A stretch of DNA of 64,000 nucleotides from Pomphorhynchus laevis (Eukaryota; Acanthocephala; Palaeacanthocephala; Echinorhynchida; Pomphorhynchidae), in the NCBI GenBank assembly GCA_012934845.2, contig WNNJ02002713.1:124001-188000 (forward strand), written 5' to 3'. The notes beneath the pieces are model-generated. The model saw only the letters and a program-made list of their open reading frames with translations. It had not been told where the DNA came from and searched no databases. Of the stretch, positions 1 through 12,900 are shown piece by piece; position 1 is the stretch's first letter, and every line of letters begins with the position of its first letter. Position numbers and translations under genes: made by a program.

Positions 1-417
1 CGCATCCAATATTTCTCCTCTGTTTTAAGCAGAGAGAGCTGCTTGTTTGTATTTTATGAGTTTTTAACTTTGAAAAAAAAATCAATTAATTAATAATTCA
101 ATTTAATTAATATATTAATTAAATACTACAATACATTAATAAACCACAGTAATTTGCCCATTTGCATGCACATACGTTTTATTGATTGAAATGGTATTTC
201 TATCTTTTTGAAGGTTACCAACCATTTTAATAATGTAGACTCTGAGATCAAAATTCTCATGGAAAATTTAGTTAAATTCGGTAATCATTGACTTAGTTTG
301 GAGCACATATAATTAATTATTAGAATTAAATGTCCGCTTATTTCTCAGCTTCATGTTGTTAAGATGCAAAAGTTAATCAGATCAAATGCTGAGTTAGTTA
401 CTATATATTGCCAAAGC

Positions 418-442
418 TTTCGCCGCGTTACGGCTTCGTCAG
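418..442 (-). other. Hammerhead-like core relic
   Basis: On the minus strand the sequence reads CTGACGA, then a GCCG/CGGC hairpin, then GAAA. This is the conserved strand order of a hammerhead catalytic core, with one extra A before stem II. No convincing stem I or stem III flanks it. Similar motifs follow the GIY-YIG domains at 16601 and 37840, so this is probably the 3' end of a decayed PLE. Inference. Confidence 0.4.
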
Positions 443-449
443 TGGCTCA

Positions 450-523
450 TTGTAAGTAGTTATTTATAATCAAGAAATTTTAACCAGTAAATAAATTTCT
501 TGATTATAAATAACTACTTACAA
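450..523. repeat. Perfect 31-bp inverted repeat
   Basis: Left arm 450-480, 12-base spacer, right arm 493-523, every base complementary. It is the longest of several perfect foldbacks in the window. Confidence 0.95.
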
Positions 524-871
524 TTAAAGTTTAAATATTCTTCTATAAAATTGAAATATTTAGAATTTAATTTTTATTTTAACAAAAATAAAAATTATCT
601 ATCCGAAATTTGAAACATTTCAATTAAAAGTTTGGATTTAAGATAGTTAAATCTACAGTTATTTAAAACTTGAGAAAATAAAAAATATAACTTGGAAGTT
701 ATCTGATAATCAAAATATTGTTTGAGTTATCAAATCAATCTTGTATATGTATCTAATCATGTTGCAGTGGCAATATCAAAGACAATGAAATCAAATACTA
801 ATGTGACTAGTACAACAGCTTAAGGTTTCTCAAAACATTGGTTATTTCGGAAATAAAGTTAAGCAAATTAC

Positions 872-977
872 CTTTGGTTGGCTACTTAAGGTATTTATCC
901 ATTGCTTATTTTGTAAATAACTGAAGATTTTTGTATCTATTGATGACACGAAATAAGATATATTTAATTTGTAATAC
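872..977 (-). CDS. csn5: CSN5 exon 6
   Basis: One base plus 35 codons, [18 protein letters not shown] through [10 protein letters not shown], matching human [34 protein letters not shown]. Acceptor TTACAG|G, donor AAG|GTAATT. The following exon was searched for in 1-871 and not found. Confidence 0.92.
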
Positions 978-3900
978 CTGTAAAAACAGTGGAAAACATT
1001 TAAATTTAATAGAATGTCCAAACTTTCTACAGTGTACACCGAATTCCATAAGCTTGTTGAGTGGAATATTTCTGTTTTGAATAGCAGGTGCGTATTCGTC
1101 CTAAGTAATTGTTTAATAGAAACGAGTAAAGTAAGATAGATTTCAGGTTATTGTACAATAGAGATATTTCGACAGAATGAATTTGAGTAGATAATTAATC
1201 AAAAAGTCTATAAGTCACTTTTATAGCCAACAATGAAGCTTATCCCCTTACGAATGCGTCGTAAAAACTTTATAATAAAAAAGAAACGGCAGTCATTTAA
1301 ATTGCTCGTTTCAACTTCATTTAACGTATATTGCAATTTTAAATAAGAAAACGTGAGGAACAAAAGTTATACATCAAATTTATAGATTTAATAATTTAGA
1401 GATTAGCTGTCTGATCTAAAAGTTAATAATTTAATAATAAATATTATTTAATTTTTATTTAATATTACCAATTTAGTATTAATCCATCAAGTTATCGTGC
1501 TTATAGTTAGCATTTTATTGCATAGAATTCGCTCTTCATTTGGCTAATTTTGTTTCTACCTGTCCATATCCCGGATGGACGCATTATCATGAAATTTGAA
1601 TTCCGATTTTCTCATGAGTTGGCATGATTACACCACTTTATTTATTTGTTTTAATGAATTATGCAAGCAATGAATGTATAATATTCCGCCATCTACGGAA
1701 ATAATAGCAGGAACAAAATTATCTCTTTCAATAATTTGTAGTCGCTCTTCGTATTTAGATATTTTTCTTTGTGATTGAAAGTCAAAGCAACTCGCAATAT
1801 CTGAGTGATAGTAAGACGAAGCCAAATGATTGAATACACTTACGTCTACGAACCACTGGTTTATCCTACCGTTGTTTATTGAGCTAAATACCAAATCCAT
1901 CCTAGCTGAGTACTCCCTTGTTGTCATGAATTTTTGAAATAAAAAGTATGAGACCGGTTGAAGTTTCTATTCTACGTTAAACGAATTAAAACCGTCTTTT
2001 AAAATGTCAGCTAATACGTCACAGCATCGTGTCTAATAAAAGTGTTTCCGCCTACCTTCTGTGATAGCTCTACTACTGGGATGACATTGCAGTCGACATT
2101 TTCTAAATTGTAACGTACGTTCATTGCATCTCGAAACTGTTTTGAATTAAGTTTACATCCATTGCTTTGTGATGAAATGCAATTCAACCAAGAAGAAGAT
2201 CCTCTTTGCACAACGTGATCCATAACGACTCCCCATATCAAACTATCAATATTAACCAGACATTCTATCGTAATTTTATATTCGGCTTCTTTCTCAACCA
2301 GACCTTCTCTCGTAATTTTATATTCGGCTTCTTTCTCATTATGAATTTCTTTCAAATAATTATTTTGCTTTACCAATCGTTGATCTTCTGCTAACTCAAT
2401 CAGATTAAGTAATGCCATTTCTCTTGAACTTATGTAATTTAATCTCGAATCTTGGCATGTATTGCGGACTCCCATGCCACCACTTCGTGTGGGTAAGAAA
2501 ATCAGTCTTTTTAACGTATCATTTATATGATCACGCTCAAGCATCGATGGAATAAGCTGCTTACTTTTAAATTTTTCAATATCACAGAACCATTTGGTAC
2601 ATATAGGAGTAGTTCTTTGTACATACGTCCACTCTCATTGTAGGACCTTTGTAAGCAAAGTATAATCGATATGAGCACCAAAAACAGCTAACTCTGATAG
2701 CATTCGCAGATCATCCAGCCAAACCGCAATCTTACTTTTCACCTTATCTATTATATATTCATCAGTGACTAAATCAAACTTTCGAGAACTTTGATTTAGT
2801 TATGTATAATATTTATTTTTTCATCACTAGAATCTTTGTAATCGTATATTGTCATATCTCTGTTTATTAAAATAAGCATTTACTGGCGTTTACATAATAG
2901 CCAAAATTAGGACCGATATTATTGATAGCCTTCCATGTTTGCTGCAATTGCTCATAAGTCCTAACAAAGATGGCATCGTCATCATACCACAACTGGACGA
3001 TATCTGGAACAACGCTTTTCAATTGGTTTATCATTGGTATAGAAGCAGATGCAATAGCAGACATTGCCAATGGATCGCTCTGAGTTATACCTTCCTCGGA
3101 TAAAATACACTTATCATAAACAGACAGTCTTGATGAGTTGGTGTATTTGTATTTAAACAGATTTGATAATGCAGGATATATTTTGTCCATATTTTTCAAT
3201 AATAGCGCTCGATTAACACTGTTAAAGGTATTTTGTTAAACTGTTAATGCGCACAATTCATTAAGGGTCTCTTTGAGCCTACGAATTTCATGTATTATCG
3301 TTTCCATTCCACATTTTTGTCCAGCACACATTTGTTCATTGCCCGCAATTTTAATAGGAGATTTCCGAAAAAAACGTTAGTTGGGCTCTTGCAATATTGC
3401 GCCTCATCACCGCGCCAACACCTATCGGTCTCATCTCGGCGACTTGTCCAGAGGTACTAGTCGATACGCGCAATATGCTTCAAGCCTTTTAGGCTTAAAT
3501 GTTTTGTTGCAATTTTGACCGCAAGGGTGATAATACTCTCCGCTAGTCATTTTGATTCTAAGCCAAAATCACTTAAAGCACTTTTCCAAAAATTAGCACC
3601 CGAACCGAAAGGCCCAGCCTTCCCATCTGTTTTTTTAGCTGTACAAATAATATCTTTTGAACTTAATTAATAAAATACATCAGGGTGATGAAGTTCTGCT
3701 GTTGGAAGATCGATAAGCCGGAACTTATCATGTACTGGGGCTGTATTTGTTTATCTCGATTTCTCAGCATTTTTGAACCTTGACCCAACTTTCCGTTTTG
3801 CACCAAAACGCATGCAGGTATAAACATATTTGTGTGATCATTTACACCATTTTTGGCAGAATATTGTGATTGCAGAAAACGAGCTTCTTGCAAGAGTTCA

Positions 3901-6900
3901 TCAAACCTGCCTTCGTCCCACATCATAAGCCTTCGTTATAAATAATATTATAATATTATTAATAGAGTTAATTTATTTTTTAATATGATACTTATATTAA
4001 AGGACTGGCAATTAAAGTTAGCCGATAAAAGTTAGCCGATAAAAGTTAGCCGATAAAAGTTAGCCGATAAAAGTTAGCCGATAAAAGTTAACCGATAAAA
4101 GTTAGCCGATAAAAATTAGCCGATATTAAAGAGACCTGCGCTGGCATTTGCCAGTGCTTTTGCTAATGACCCTTTTTGGTGAAGCTGTAGTACTGATTTA
4201 GTACTCGATGATGTTACTAGTAATTTTCTAGTACATCATTCACATTGATTCATTCATTAATTGCCGTCTGCCAGTCCTCCTCTGCATCCAGTAGTGGGAG
4301 GGATCTGGCACTGATGAGTCATTGTGATGACGAAACGGCATTCGTCATTCTTTCGCGTCTGGCTTACATGTTTTACAAGAAATTCACGCGGAATGGTCTC
4401 ACTCTCCTTATATATTTATGAATATTTAATTTAAATACTGTTATTTTATTACTATTATATTATTACTATTATTTTACTTTTTTAATGATACTTATTTATT
4501 CAAGAATGTACAAAAATCGTTACCCTTAAATGGGCCGTAATGTATAATATCATGGTAAATATTACATGAAAAACTGATTAAGTTAGTCAGTTTTTTCATA
4601 AGTTGAAAAATCGCTCTTCCACGAGTCGACCGTGCCGCGTGCATGCAAGCAGAGGATGCACGCTTAAGTTCAATGGACAACCTCCTCTTTATCTTCGTAA
4701 CATTGTCTGAGTAAGTTGAAGTGCTTTTCTGTGACATCGCCGTAGCAATCGTCTTGATAAGTCTTCCAGCATCACCGCCAAAACCTCTCACTGTCGAAAA
4801 TACTAAATGAATGAATGATCCGCGTTCGATTCCGCGTACACGTTCTTCGTATTTGGCTACCTTCCTCAATTCGTTATATTGAAACAAAGAAGATGGGATG
4901 CGGTTGACATAAGATTGAGGAACTGTAGAGAAGAAAGTGACATCAAAAAATGTCTGCTCAAATCTTGATCCTCTTAACCCCATACATGAAATGTCCAATC
5001 GTGCATTCGAATCTAGAGTCGTTGTAGTTGATTCCATCGAAAATCCTGTCGGCACTGGAGATAATGTTGGTTTAATTTCCACATAAGGAAATACTTCCGA
5101 AATGATGCTTGTCATTAAATTACGAATCGAATCGTGCCTGGTCGTAGGAAGCTCGCCTTTCTTGCAGCTCATAGCGTGTGGCATATCTAAACTCGAACCG
5201 AACTTGCACAAGTTCTTGACTAAATCTAATGGAGTCCATCTATATCGGGTACAAATATCATATTGAAACTCACGAGGAGACAATCGAAAATTATCGATTG
5301 ATAACGGTAACGCACTTAGCCAGGAAGAAGCGCCGTTCCGACAAATATGCGCAAGTCGGTTGGCAATAATAGGATCAGTAAATAGGGGTGATTGCTGTAG
5401 CCTACTACGAAATAAGGTGATTCTATCAGATGTAAGACGACATAGTTCAATTCCTCGAATGTTGCAAAGCTCATTTTCTCCCATTCCGGTTTCGTTAGTT
5501 TCTCACATCGTCTGCGAGCTGTAATAGTCTAAGGAAGCTGTAAACGTTGGATCATATATTCCAAATCCCCTTAACTTTATTGGTATAGTGATAATCAAAT
5601 TACAATTGTCATCTACATTTTGATTTAGTAGGGCTGGAATCATTTCATTCATTATCATCAATATAAGTTAGGTCAATTCAGACTCTTTACATAGTATAGT
5701 GCGAGTGCAGTAGCTCCATTTTATCTGAACAGATTTAGTGAGGCCCTAATATGCGATATAGAGATCAACTTCGGCCACTTAACATAGTCGCCTGATTAAA
5801 GCCATCCACTTAGTGATCTTGGAATATGTGAAGGTCGAGACGTAGGCTGGGGTTCCAATGGGAATACAAAGAATCTCGATTCTAATTGTATTCGTCTTAA
5901 TATTTTCACTAGGAAGTAAGTCCTTGTTCAGTGCTACGATAACAGCTGGTTGAAAATCCGGCCATAGCAAAGGGGTCACCCTGAGTAAACCCTTCGAAGG
6001 ACATAATACTGACACCACCCAAAACCATTTCAGCTGGAGAAGCGTATATATTTTGAAGAGCGCAAGATAATGCAGGACAAATATATTTGATATCGTGAAG
6101 TACAACCTTACTATTATTTCGGTTGAACGCATTAGACGAATCAACAGCCAACAGCAAACGTTCGGATCAGAGTTATACGCTTTTTGTAATTAATTTTACT
6201 CTCTCTTTACTAATAGAAATTAATAAACTTAATTTTACTCTCTCCGCTAATAGAAACCAAAAGTGAGCAGTCAATTTATATTATTATAAAGGTAAGGGTA
6301 ATAGATTTCTCCCTGATTCCTATCGTGGTATATAGCTGCTGAATCAATCATACAAACTCTTGACGCAGATAGTTTGTATCGGCAGCATTTACTTCCATTT
6401 GAGCAATATGGATTTCGACAAGGCAGAAGTACGACTGATGCTCTGAGAGTTTTACGAACACTTGTAATAGAAAAGTTCGAAGCGCAAAAATCACTCTACA
6501 CGATCTTTGTGGACTTTGAGAAGGCTTTTGATTCCATAGATTGAAACTTATTATTGAGAAAGGTTGAACATGGCGCTAAAGTATATGGCCGCTTTCTTCA
6601 ACTTATAAGCAGCATCCTTCAACCAAGTTCACTTGTAATATTTGACGGGATTCAGTTTTCACAATCCTTTTGCGTAAACCGTGGTGTCCTGCAAGGAGAT
6701 CCTCTTAGCCCTTTACCTTTTGCTTTCTTCGTTATGGACCTCCCAAACTGTCTATGTCGAAATTCGAATAGGGTATGGTCAGTGATGTATGCAAATGATC
6801 TTGCCATAGTGTCGGATACTATATCCTCTTCTCAAAGAGCCTTAGATGTGTTGTATCATTATTGTACATCTAACAAAATGAATGTTAACATCGAAAAGAC

Positions 6901-9900
6901 CATAGTCGTATAGTTTCGTAAGGATGGTCCACGGTGCAAGCATGATCAGCTTACATATCATAACGAGTCGCTAGAATTTTCGCGTTCGTATATTTATCTA
7001 GGAATGTACCTCACTTCGCGTTAGAGTTTTGTTGATCACTTCGAACGCAAGACGACAAAAATAATTACGGCAACAAGTTTGATCCATAATCTGGGGAGTC
7101 TCTCTTTCGAGGGTGCATTGAGGTATTTCAGAGTCATATTTTTGCCTATGATTAGTTATGGTCTTTCCGTTGTATGGAATGATTTGACTTCCGGTAATTT
7201 CATGCAGCTCGACAGATGCCAGGCAAGATTCTTAAAGCGCATAGTGGGAGGTTCACCAACGACATCATCCACACTAGTTTATACCTTGACAGCTGTCCCA
7301 CCTATATCCGTATATCTGGGCAGTCTTCTTAATATAGTCGAAACTGTTATTTATACTGCAAATCTAGAAATATTTAACATGAAAGTATCGGGGATTGATC
7401 CGGAACACTTTTTAACGCCAGTTGCCTGTCAACAGCATTGGAAAAATTCACACAATTTTAAGCGGCCATTGGTTTGGCGTTTCTCTACTCATGGGTATCA
7501 CGATAAGATTTGTCGTATACGCATTCCTTTACATTTGCGATCGTCGTGTTGTTCGTGCAAATTTTGTTTGTGCGCTTGCTGGTCCTTTTGGTATTTTCGA
7601 ATGTCCATATTTGCAGCATTTGAGTTTGTAAGATATCGATCGTATGAAGTAAAGTGCACGATCTATCTGAGGCCTTTTAAGAGGAACAGTGCAGAAGCAT
7701 TAGGGGCATAGTATATGACGAAGAGAAGATGCAACATATTGGTACAACGTCTAACATCAGCATCCGTTTAAATTGAATGTATTTGATTTATTGTAACTAT
7801 AGTTTTCCTTTCTTTTATATTTTGTCGAAGCCGAGCGGCGCGATGGCAATAAATTTTCTCTTCTTATAAATATTAGTAATATTATTAATCGATTTGCGAG
7901 GATGTGTGTGAAAAATTTGTATGCATGGTTGAAAGCCATGCATACATGGTCGTGCATATTAAAAGCCATGCATACAAAGCCATGCATGCATGGTCGAATG
8001 CCAAATTCCACCAGAGCAATTTAGCTTTCGTCGCGGCTGCTCTACCATCGACGCTATCGTGGTGGTTCGCCATAAGGTAAAATCATGCTTTGCACGAAAA
8101 TCTTCCATTTACGCCATATTTATGGACTTAAATAAAGCTTTCGACTCTATCAACCGTGAGCTTCTGCTGAATAAACTCGCTGTTCAAGCCAACGTATATA
8201 GTCGCTTCCTTCATCTTCTTCGCTCAATTTTACCTCCGAACACACACTGCGTCTTCGATGGCCTCCAATTCTCCGAGCCTTTAATCGCAAATTGCGGAGT
8301 CATTCAAGGTGACTCATTGAGCCCACTGTTATTCTCCTTCTTTTTAGCGAATCTACCTTTATGTCTTCGTGCAAACTCAATAGATATCATATCAGTTCTA
8401 TATGCTGATGATCTTATCATCATATCTCGTGATCTCATGGAATCGCAGCTTTCTCTCAACGCATAGGATGCATTCTGTAGAATAAATCAATTAGAGGTGA
8501 ATATTGAGAAATCGAAAATTATAAAATTCCGTAAGGGTGGCCCAATTCGCCGGTCAGACAAGCTATTACTTAATAATCAACCTCTAGAATTCTGTAAGAA
8601 CTACACTTACTTAGGTATTCTGCTTTCATCCAGATGGTAATTCCGACTTTATCTTGACTGCAAAGCATCTAAAGTTGCAATTGCAACCTCTCATGCTTCA
8701 AACATTTGATCACTCTCATTCGAAGGTGCTATTCGCTACTTTCGTCTCATGCTTCTTCCTATAATTCAATATGGATTACCTGCATTCTGGGAAGATTTGT
8801 CTCCGTATAATTTCGCCCAAATCGACAGGTGCCAATGGAGATTTGTTAAACGCGTTACAGGGGTCTCTCATAAATCTTCTTCTATTGCTGTAGCAACGAT
8901 TTCAAAGCACCAGCATTGTTCTGTTACTTTGAAATCGCATACATCTTCCTAGAACAGCTGAATTTTGCCATCATCTCGAAAACCTTGAAGCAAAATTATC
9001 GTTGCTTGAACCAGACATATACCTGACCCCTGCATTCATTCAAAAAAATTGGCGAAATCCACAAACGCAAAAACTCCCTCTTACTTGGAGAGCTTCTATT
9101 CATGGATAAATTTTCTAAATTCGTATTCTCCTTCATAACCGCACATCAACATGCATCTGTATGTATTGCCTCCAATCATGTAATTCCTTGTTTGACGTGT
9201 TTGACTGCCCACATCTTTGAAAGATTAGCTTAACGAAAATTAAAAAACTACAGAGTCGGTAGACATGGCGAAGACATTTTGTACTTTTCTTTGTTTTTAA
9301 TGTATATTTGGTGTTTTAATTTATTTTAGCCCAATGTAGAGAGACTAAGAGGCCAATAATTCATCTCTACATTAAAATTAAATCAGCTAACTGAGCCTAC
9401 GTATTTAATATAATTATAAACAAAACAAAATAATGCTAAATCCAAATTTAATAATTAAATATTAAAATTAATAATTGTTTTTAGATTTTCTATAATTTAT
9501 ATCGAGTTAAAATAAAAAATTGAAATTTAAAAAGTCATTTTTATGAAGTGACTAATAAAAAACAGACGTTGTATCAGAATAAGAATTAGAGGTCATCAGG
9601 AGGAACTGCTATGCTATCAGGTTTCGGCCCCTAACTCCTCTACCCAACATAGCAGCGTGGCCAAATACATGCTAATGATGTATTTCCTCTGAAATAACTA
9701 TCCAGGATCTTATTCTAATACAAAGTATATTATTTATTATCCATCCATAAAAATTTGCCACTTAAGAGTTTAAATTTATTCTTTATATTATTGTGTTGAT
9801 TTATATATTTTACTATTTTCTGCTTGATGTTATTTTTATAGTAACCTAGTTTAAAATATGTATCTATTAAATTATTTAAATGATTTTGAAGAAAGCCAAT

Positions 9901-12900
9901 ATCATTACATATTGTTGCAATTCTTAAAATTTCATTATTTAATGTATTATATTTTATATTATATGGTATGCATGAATGCTCATGCAAAAATATGTTTCTT
10001 GTAAATTTAAATATGTCATCTTTACGATATAAATTAAAAGTAGCTTTAATTGATGTTAATTTTATGTTCATATCTAGATATACACCTTCTTTATCATTAA
10101 TATTGGTTTTGTTAAGAATAAGGCTTTCTGGATAAATGTGCTCACTAATTGAATAAAAATTATTAGAATTAAATACACATATATAATCAATGTATCGAAA
10201 CATATATTTCATATATTAATATTGTTTAGATTTAGTTTTTAAACAGTTAGGAACAAATTTATATTCTATAAAGCTTAAAAACAAGTCAGCTATAATTGGG
10301 CTACTATTACCACCCATTGGAACACCTTTAATTTGTCTAAATATAGATGGTCTAACCTTTAAATAATTTAAAATTATCAAAATATTTAAGGATTCTATTT
10401 ATTCAATTTTATCTATATATTTATATATATTTAATGGTTTAAATTTTGTTAGATAGGCGTTATAATTATTATAACATATATATGTATATCTTTTTCCGAA
10501 TACAAGATTAATTAATTTTACTAACGCTTCTTTAATATTTACTAAATCTAGATTTGTATAAAGCGTACAAAAATCGTATGAATTTATATTTTGAAAATTT
10601 ATTCCTTTTGTCTGTTCTAAAAATTCTTTTGTAGAATTAATACTGAAATAGTATTTTATAAAAATAGTATTAATTATCAAAAATAGTATTAATTTCGATT
10701 ACCTTGCAATATTTTTTAAAGTGTGCTTTAATTACTTTAAGTATTTTATTCATATAGACAGAAAGTGGTTTTAATGTACATTTAAACGCACTACATATAA
10801 ATCTAGGTTTTATTGGATTTTTATATAATTTTAGATTCCAATATAATATAGGTATAGTTTTATTATCTGATTCAACCTTTATACGCTTTTTATCCATTAT
10901 AGAACAGTGACTTGTAATAATTGTTTCTAAACTCAACTCACTACGTTCATATGTTGATTTTACATTTAAATCATTAGAATTAACCTCTTTCATTAGTATA
11001 TCATAATAAAGCTTTTTGGATATGAAGACAAAGTTATTACTAGCTTTATCAATAGTTGTTATTATATAGTTATGCTTTAATTTAGTAAGTTATGTATACA
11101 TATCTTTATTAATTTTATTGTTCCTTATATAATTGTTTGTTACTTTCATTTTATTTTTAATTTTATCAAATATATAATCTTTCCAAATGTTTATCTTAGA
11201 TATATTCGAGCTTTCACTATTAATCAACTTACTAAAGTAATCATTTAAGTTATTATATAACGAATTGTAAATTTTATTTTTGTCGTTGTTATTATTTAAT
11301 CTTTACTTATACCATTTTGATAACAGCTTTCTTAATTTACAATTTTCAATTAATTCTAGATTATGGGTACATATATGTTCATTTATTTTATCAAAACTAA
11401 GACTTTTACAATTGCATTCTGTTTCCTTTATGTTTCTAATATTATCGTTACATATTGATTTTAATTCTTTATTATAATTACAAACTTTTCGTTCTAATAA
11501 TGGTAGGAGTTTATACCTTATTTTAGGAATATATTTACTTAAATCTGACCCTATTATTTCTTTACTTTTAGAATTATTTAAAAGTCCGGCTATATTTATG
11601 TTATCTATACATTTATTAATGAAGTTTATGGTTAATGTATATTTTCTATTGTTATTATTAACATTTATTGTACGATTATAGTGTTTTGTATTGCAATAAC
11701 TGTCTATTATACAACTTAGCCTATCATAGTCGTTAATTAATTTTTGATTTATTGAACATATGATATCTTTAGAAAAACTTCTTATATTTACATAAAGATC
11801 TTTTAGCTTATTATCACTTAAAAGTTGTTTTAATATTTCTAATCGTTCATTTATATACATATCTTTTTTAATATTTTTAACTCTATTTTTCCTATTTCTT
11901 TTATCACCATGACTTCGTGGTTTGCGTTTAACTGGATTATTATAATATAGTTGTTTATTATGTATTATACTACTTCTGCCAATTCCTTGTACCACGTCAT
12001 TTATTCCTAATGGGTACATAGAATTAAGCGTTTTAATTCAAAAATCTTCTTTTTATAATAGTTTTTGATTTAATATTGAAATGTTTTCTTCGATAAAATG
12101 TTCTAAAATAAATAATTTACAGTTTTTAAAATCATGTCCTATTAATCTCATATGTTTATGAAATATAGTTTGACTATTATGATGTATATTATATATGTGT
12201 TACCTAAACCTAGTTTTTAACATTTGATATGTTTTTCATATATATTACAATCCACATGTACATTGTATAAGATACACTACACCTGTGGTATTGCAGTTAC
12301 AATTATTAATATTTAATGAAAAACATTTGTTTGTCGTATTACTTACAATACAATTATTATTTATAACATCACAAACTATACAATTTTTTCTGTTACATTT
12401 AAAAGACCTAAAATTAAAATAATTAGTACGTACCTATTTTTCCAATATGGTTGAGTACATGTAACTTTTAAGTCATAATTTTTAACGTTGCTTTTTCGGT
12501 GTCGCCACCTAGTTTAGTTGACTAAGACTAAACTTACAACGGGCCATCCAGCAGCATCTGACAGGGGGCTGCCCTGCTTAAGGCGGTTTCAGGCAGGAAC
12601 AAGATCTATAAAGATCTACCACCTTCACTCCACGCGCTACACGACCTAGCTATTGGTCATTACCTGGTCTCTTAAACGTGATCACGTGAAGCAGTTTACA
12701 TTTTAAAGTGTAAACACCTTGGGATGCAAACTTCTCCTTTTTTAAGAATTAATAATTCATCAAACTTGTTTGAAAAAAGAAAAAATTATAGTAAAGTCGT
12801 AACCAATAATACATAGTTTCAGTATTTCTGACAGAGGTCACATTACTGGGAAAACATAGTCCACAGGTCAGTAATAACATGTCAGTAGAACAAATTAAAT

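Larger units (their letters stand above)
1..871. other. Non-coding stub of CSN5 intron 6
   Basis: No exon was found here on either strand. The stretch is AT-rich and holds a hammerhead-like relic (418-442, minus strand) and a perfect 31-bp inverted repeat (450-480 with 493-523). The rest shows nothing I can name. Confidence 0.6.

Noticed and set aside
1-871. C-terminal CSN5 exon
   Set aside because: I searched both strands for the TGQVFDLSEKLEQ-like segment and the terminal helix and found no match.
9606-9685. Naiad pseudoknot as an HDV-like or hammerhead ribozyme
   Set aside because: The stem order resembles P1/P2 of HDV, but no P3 or P4 forms. CTGATGA and GAAA are both present on the minus strand, but in an order that gives no workable stem III or cleavage triplet.
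9384-12470. Selenocysteine recoding in the Naiad element
   Set aside because: Selenoproteins are reported in this group, but the interrupted frame here has TAA as well as TGA stops, so ordinary decay explains it better.
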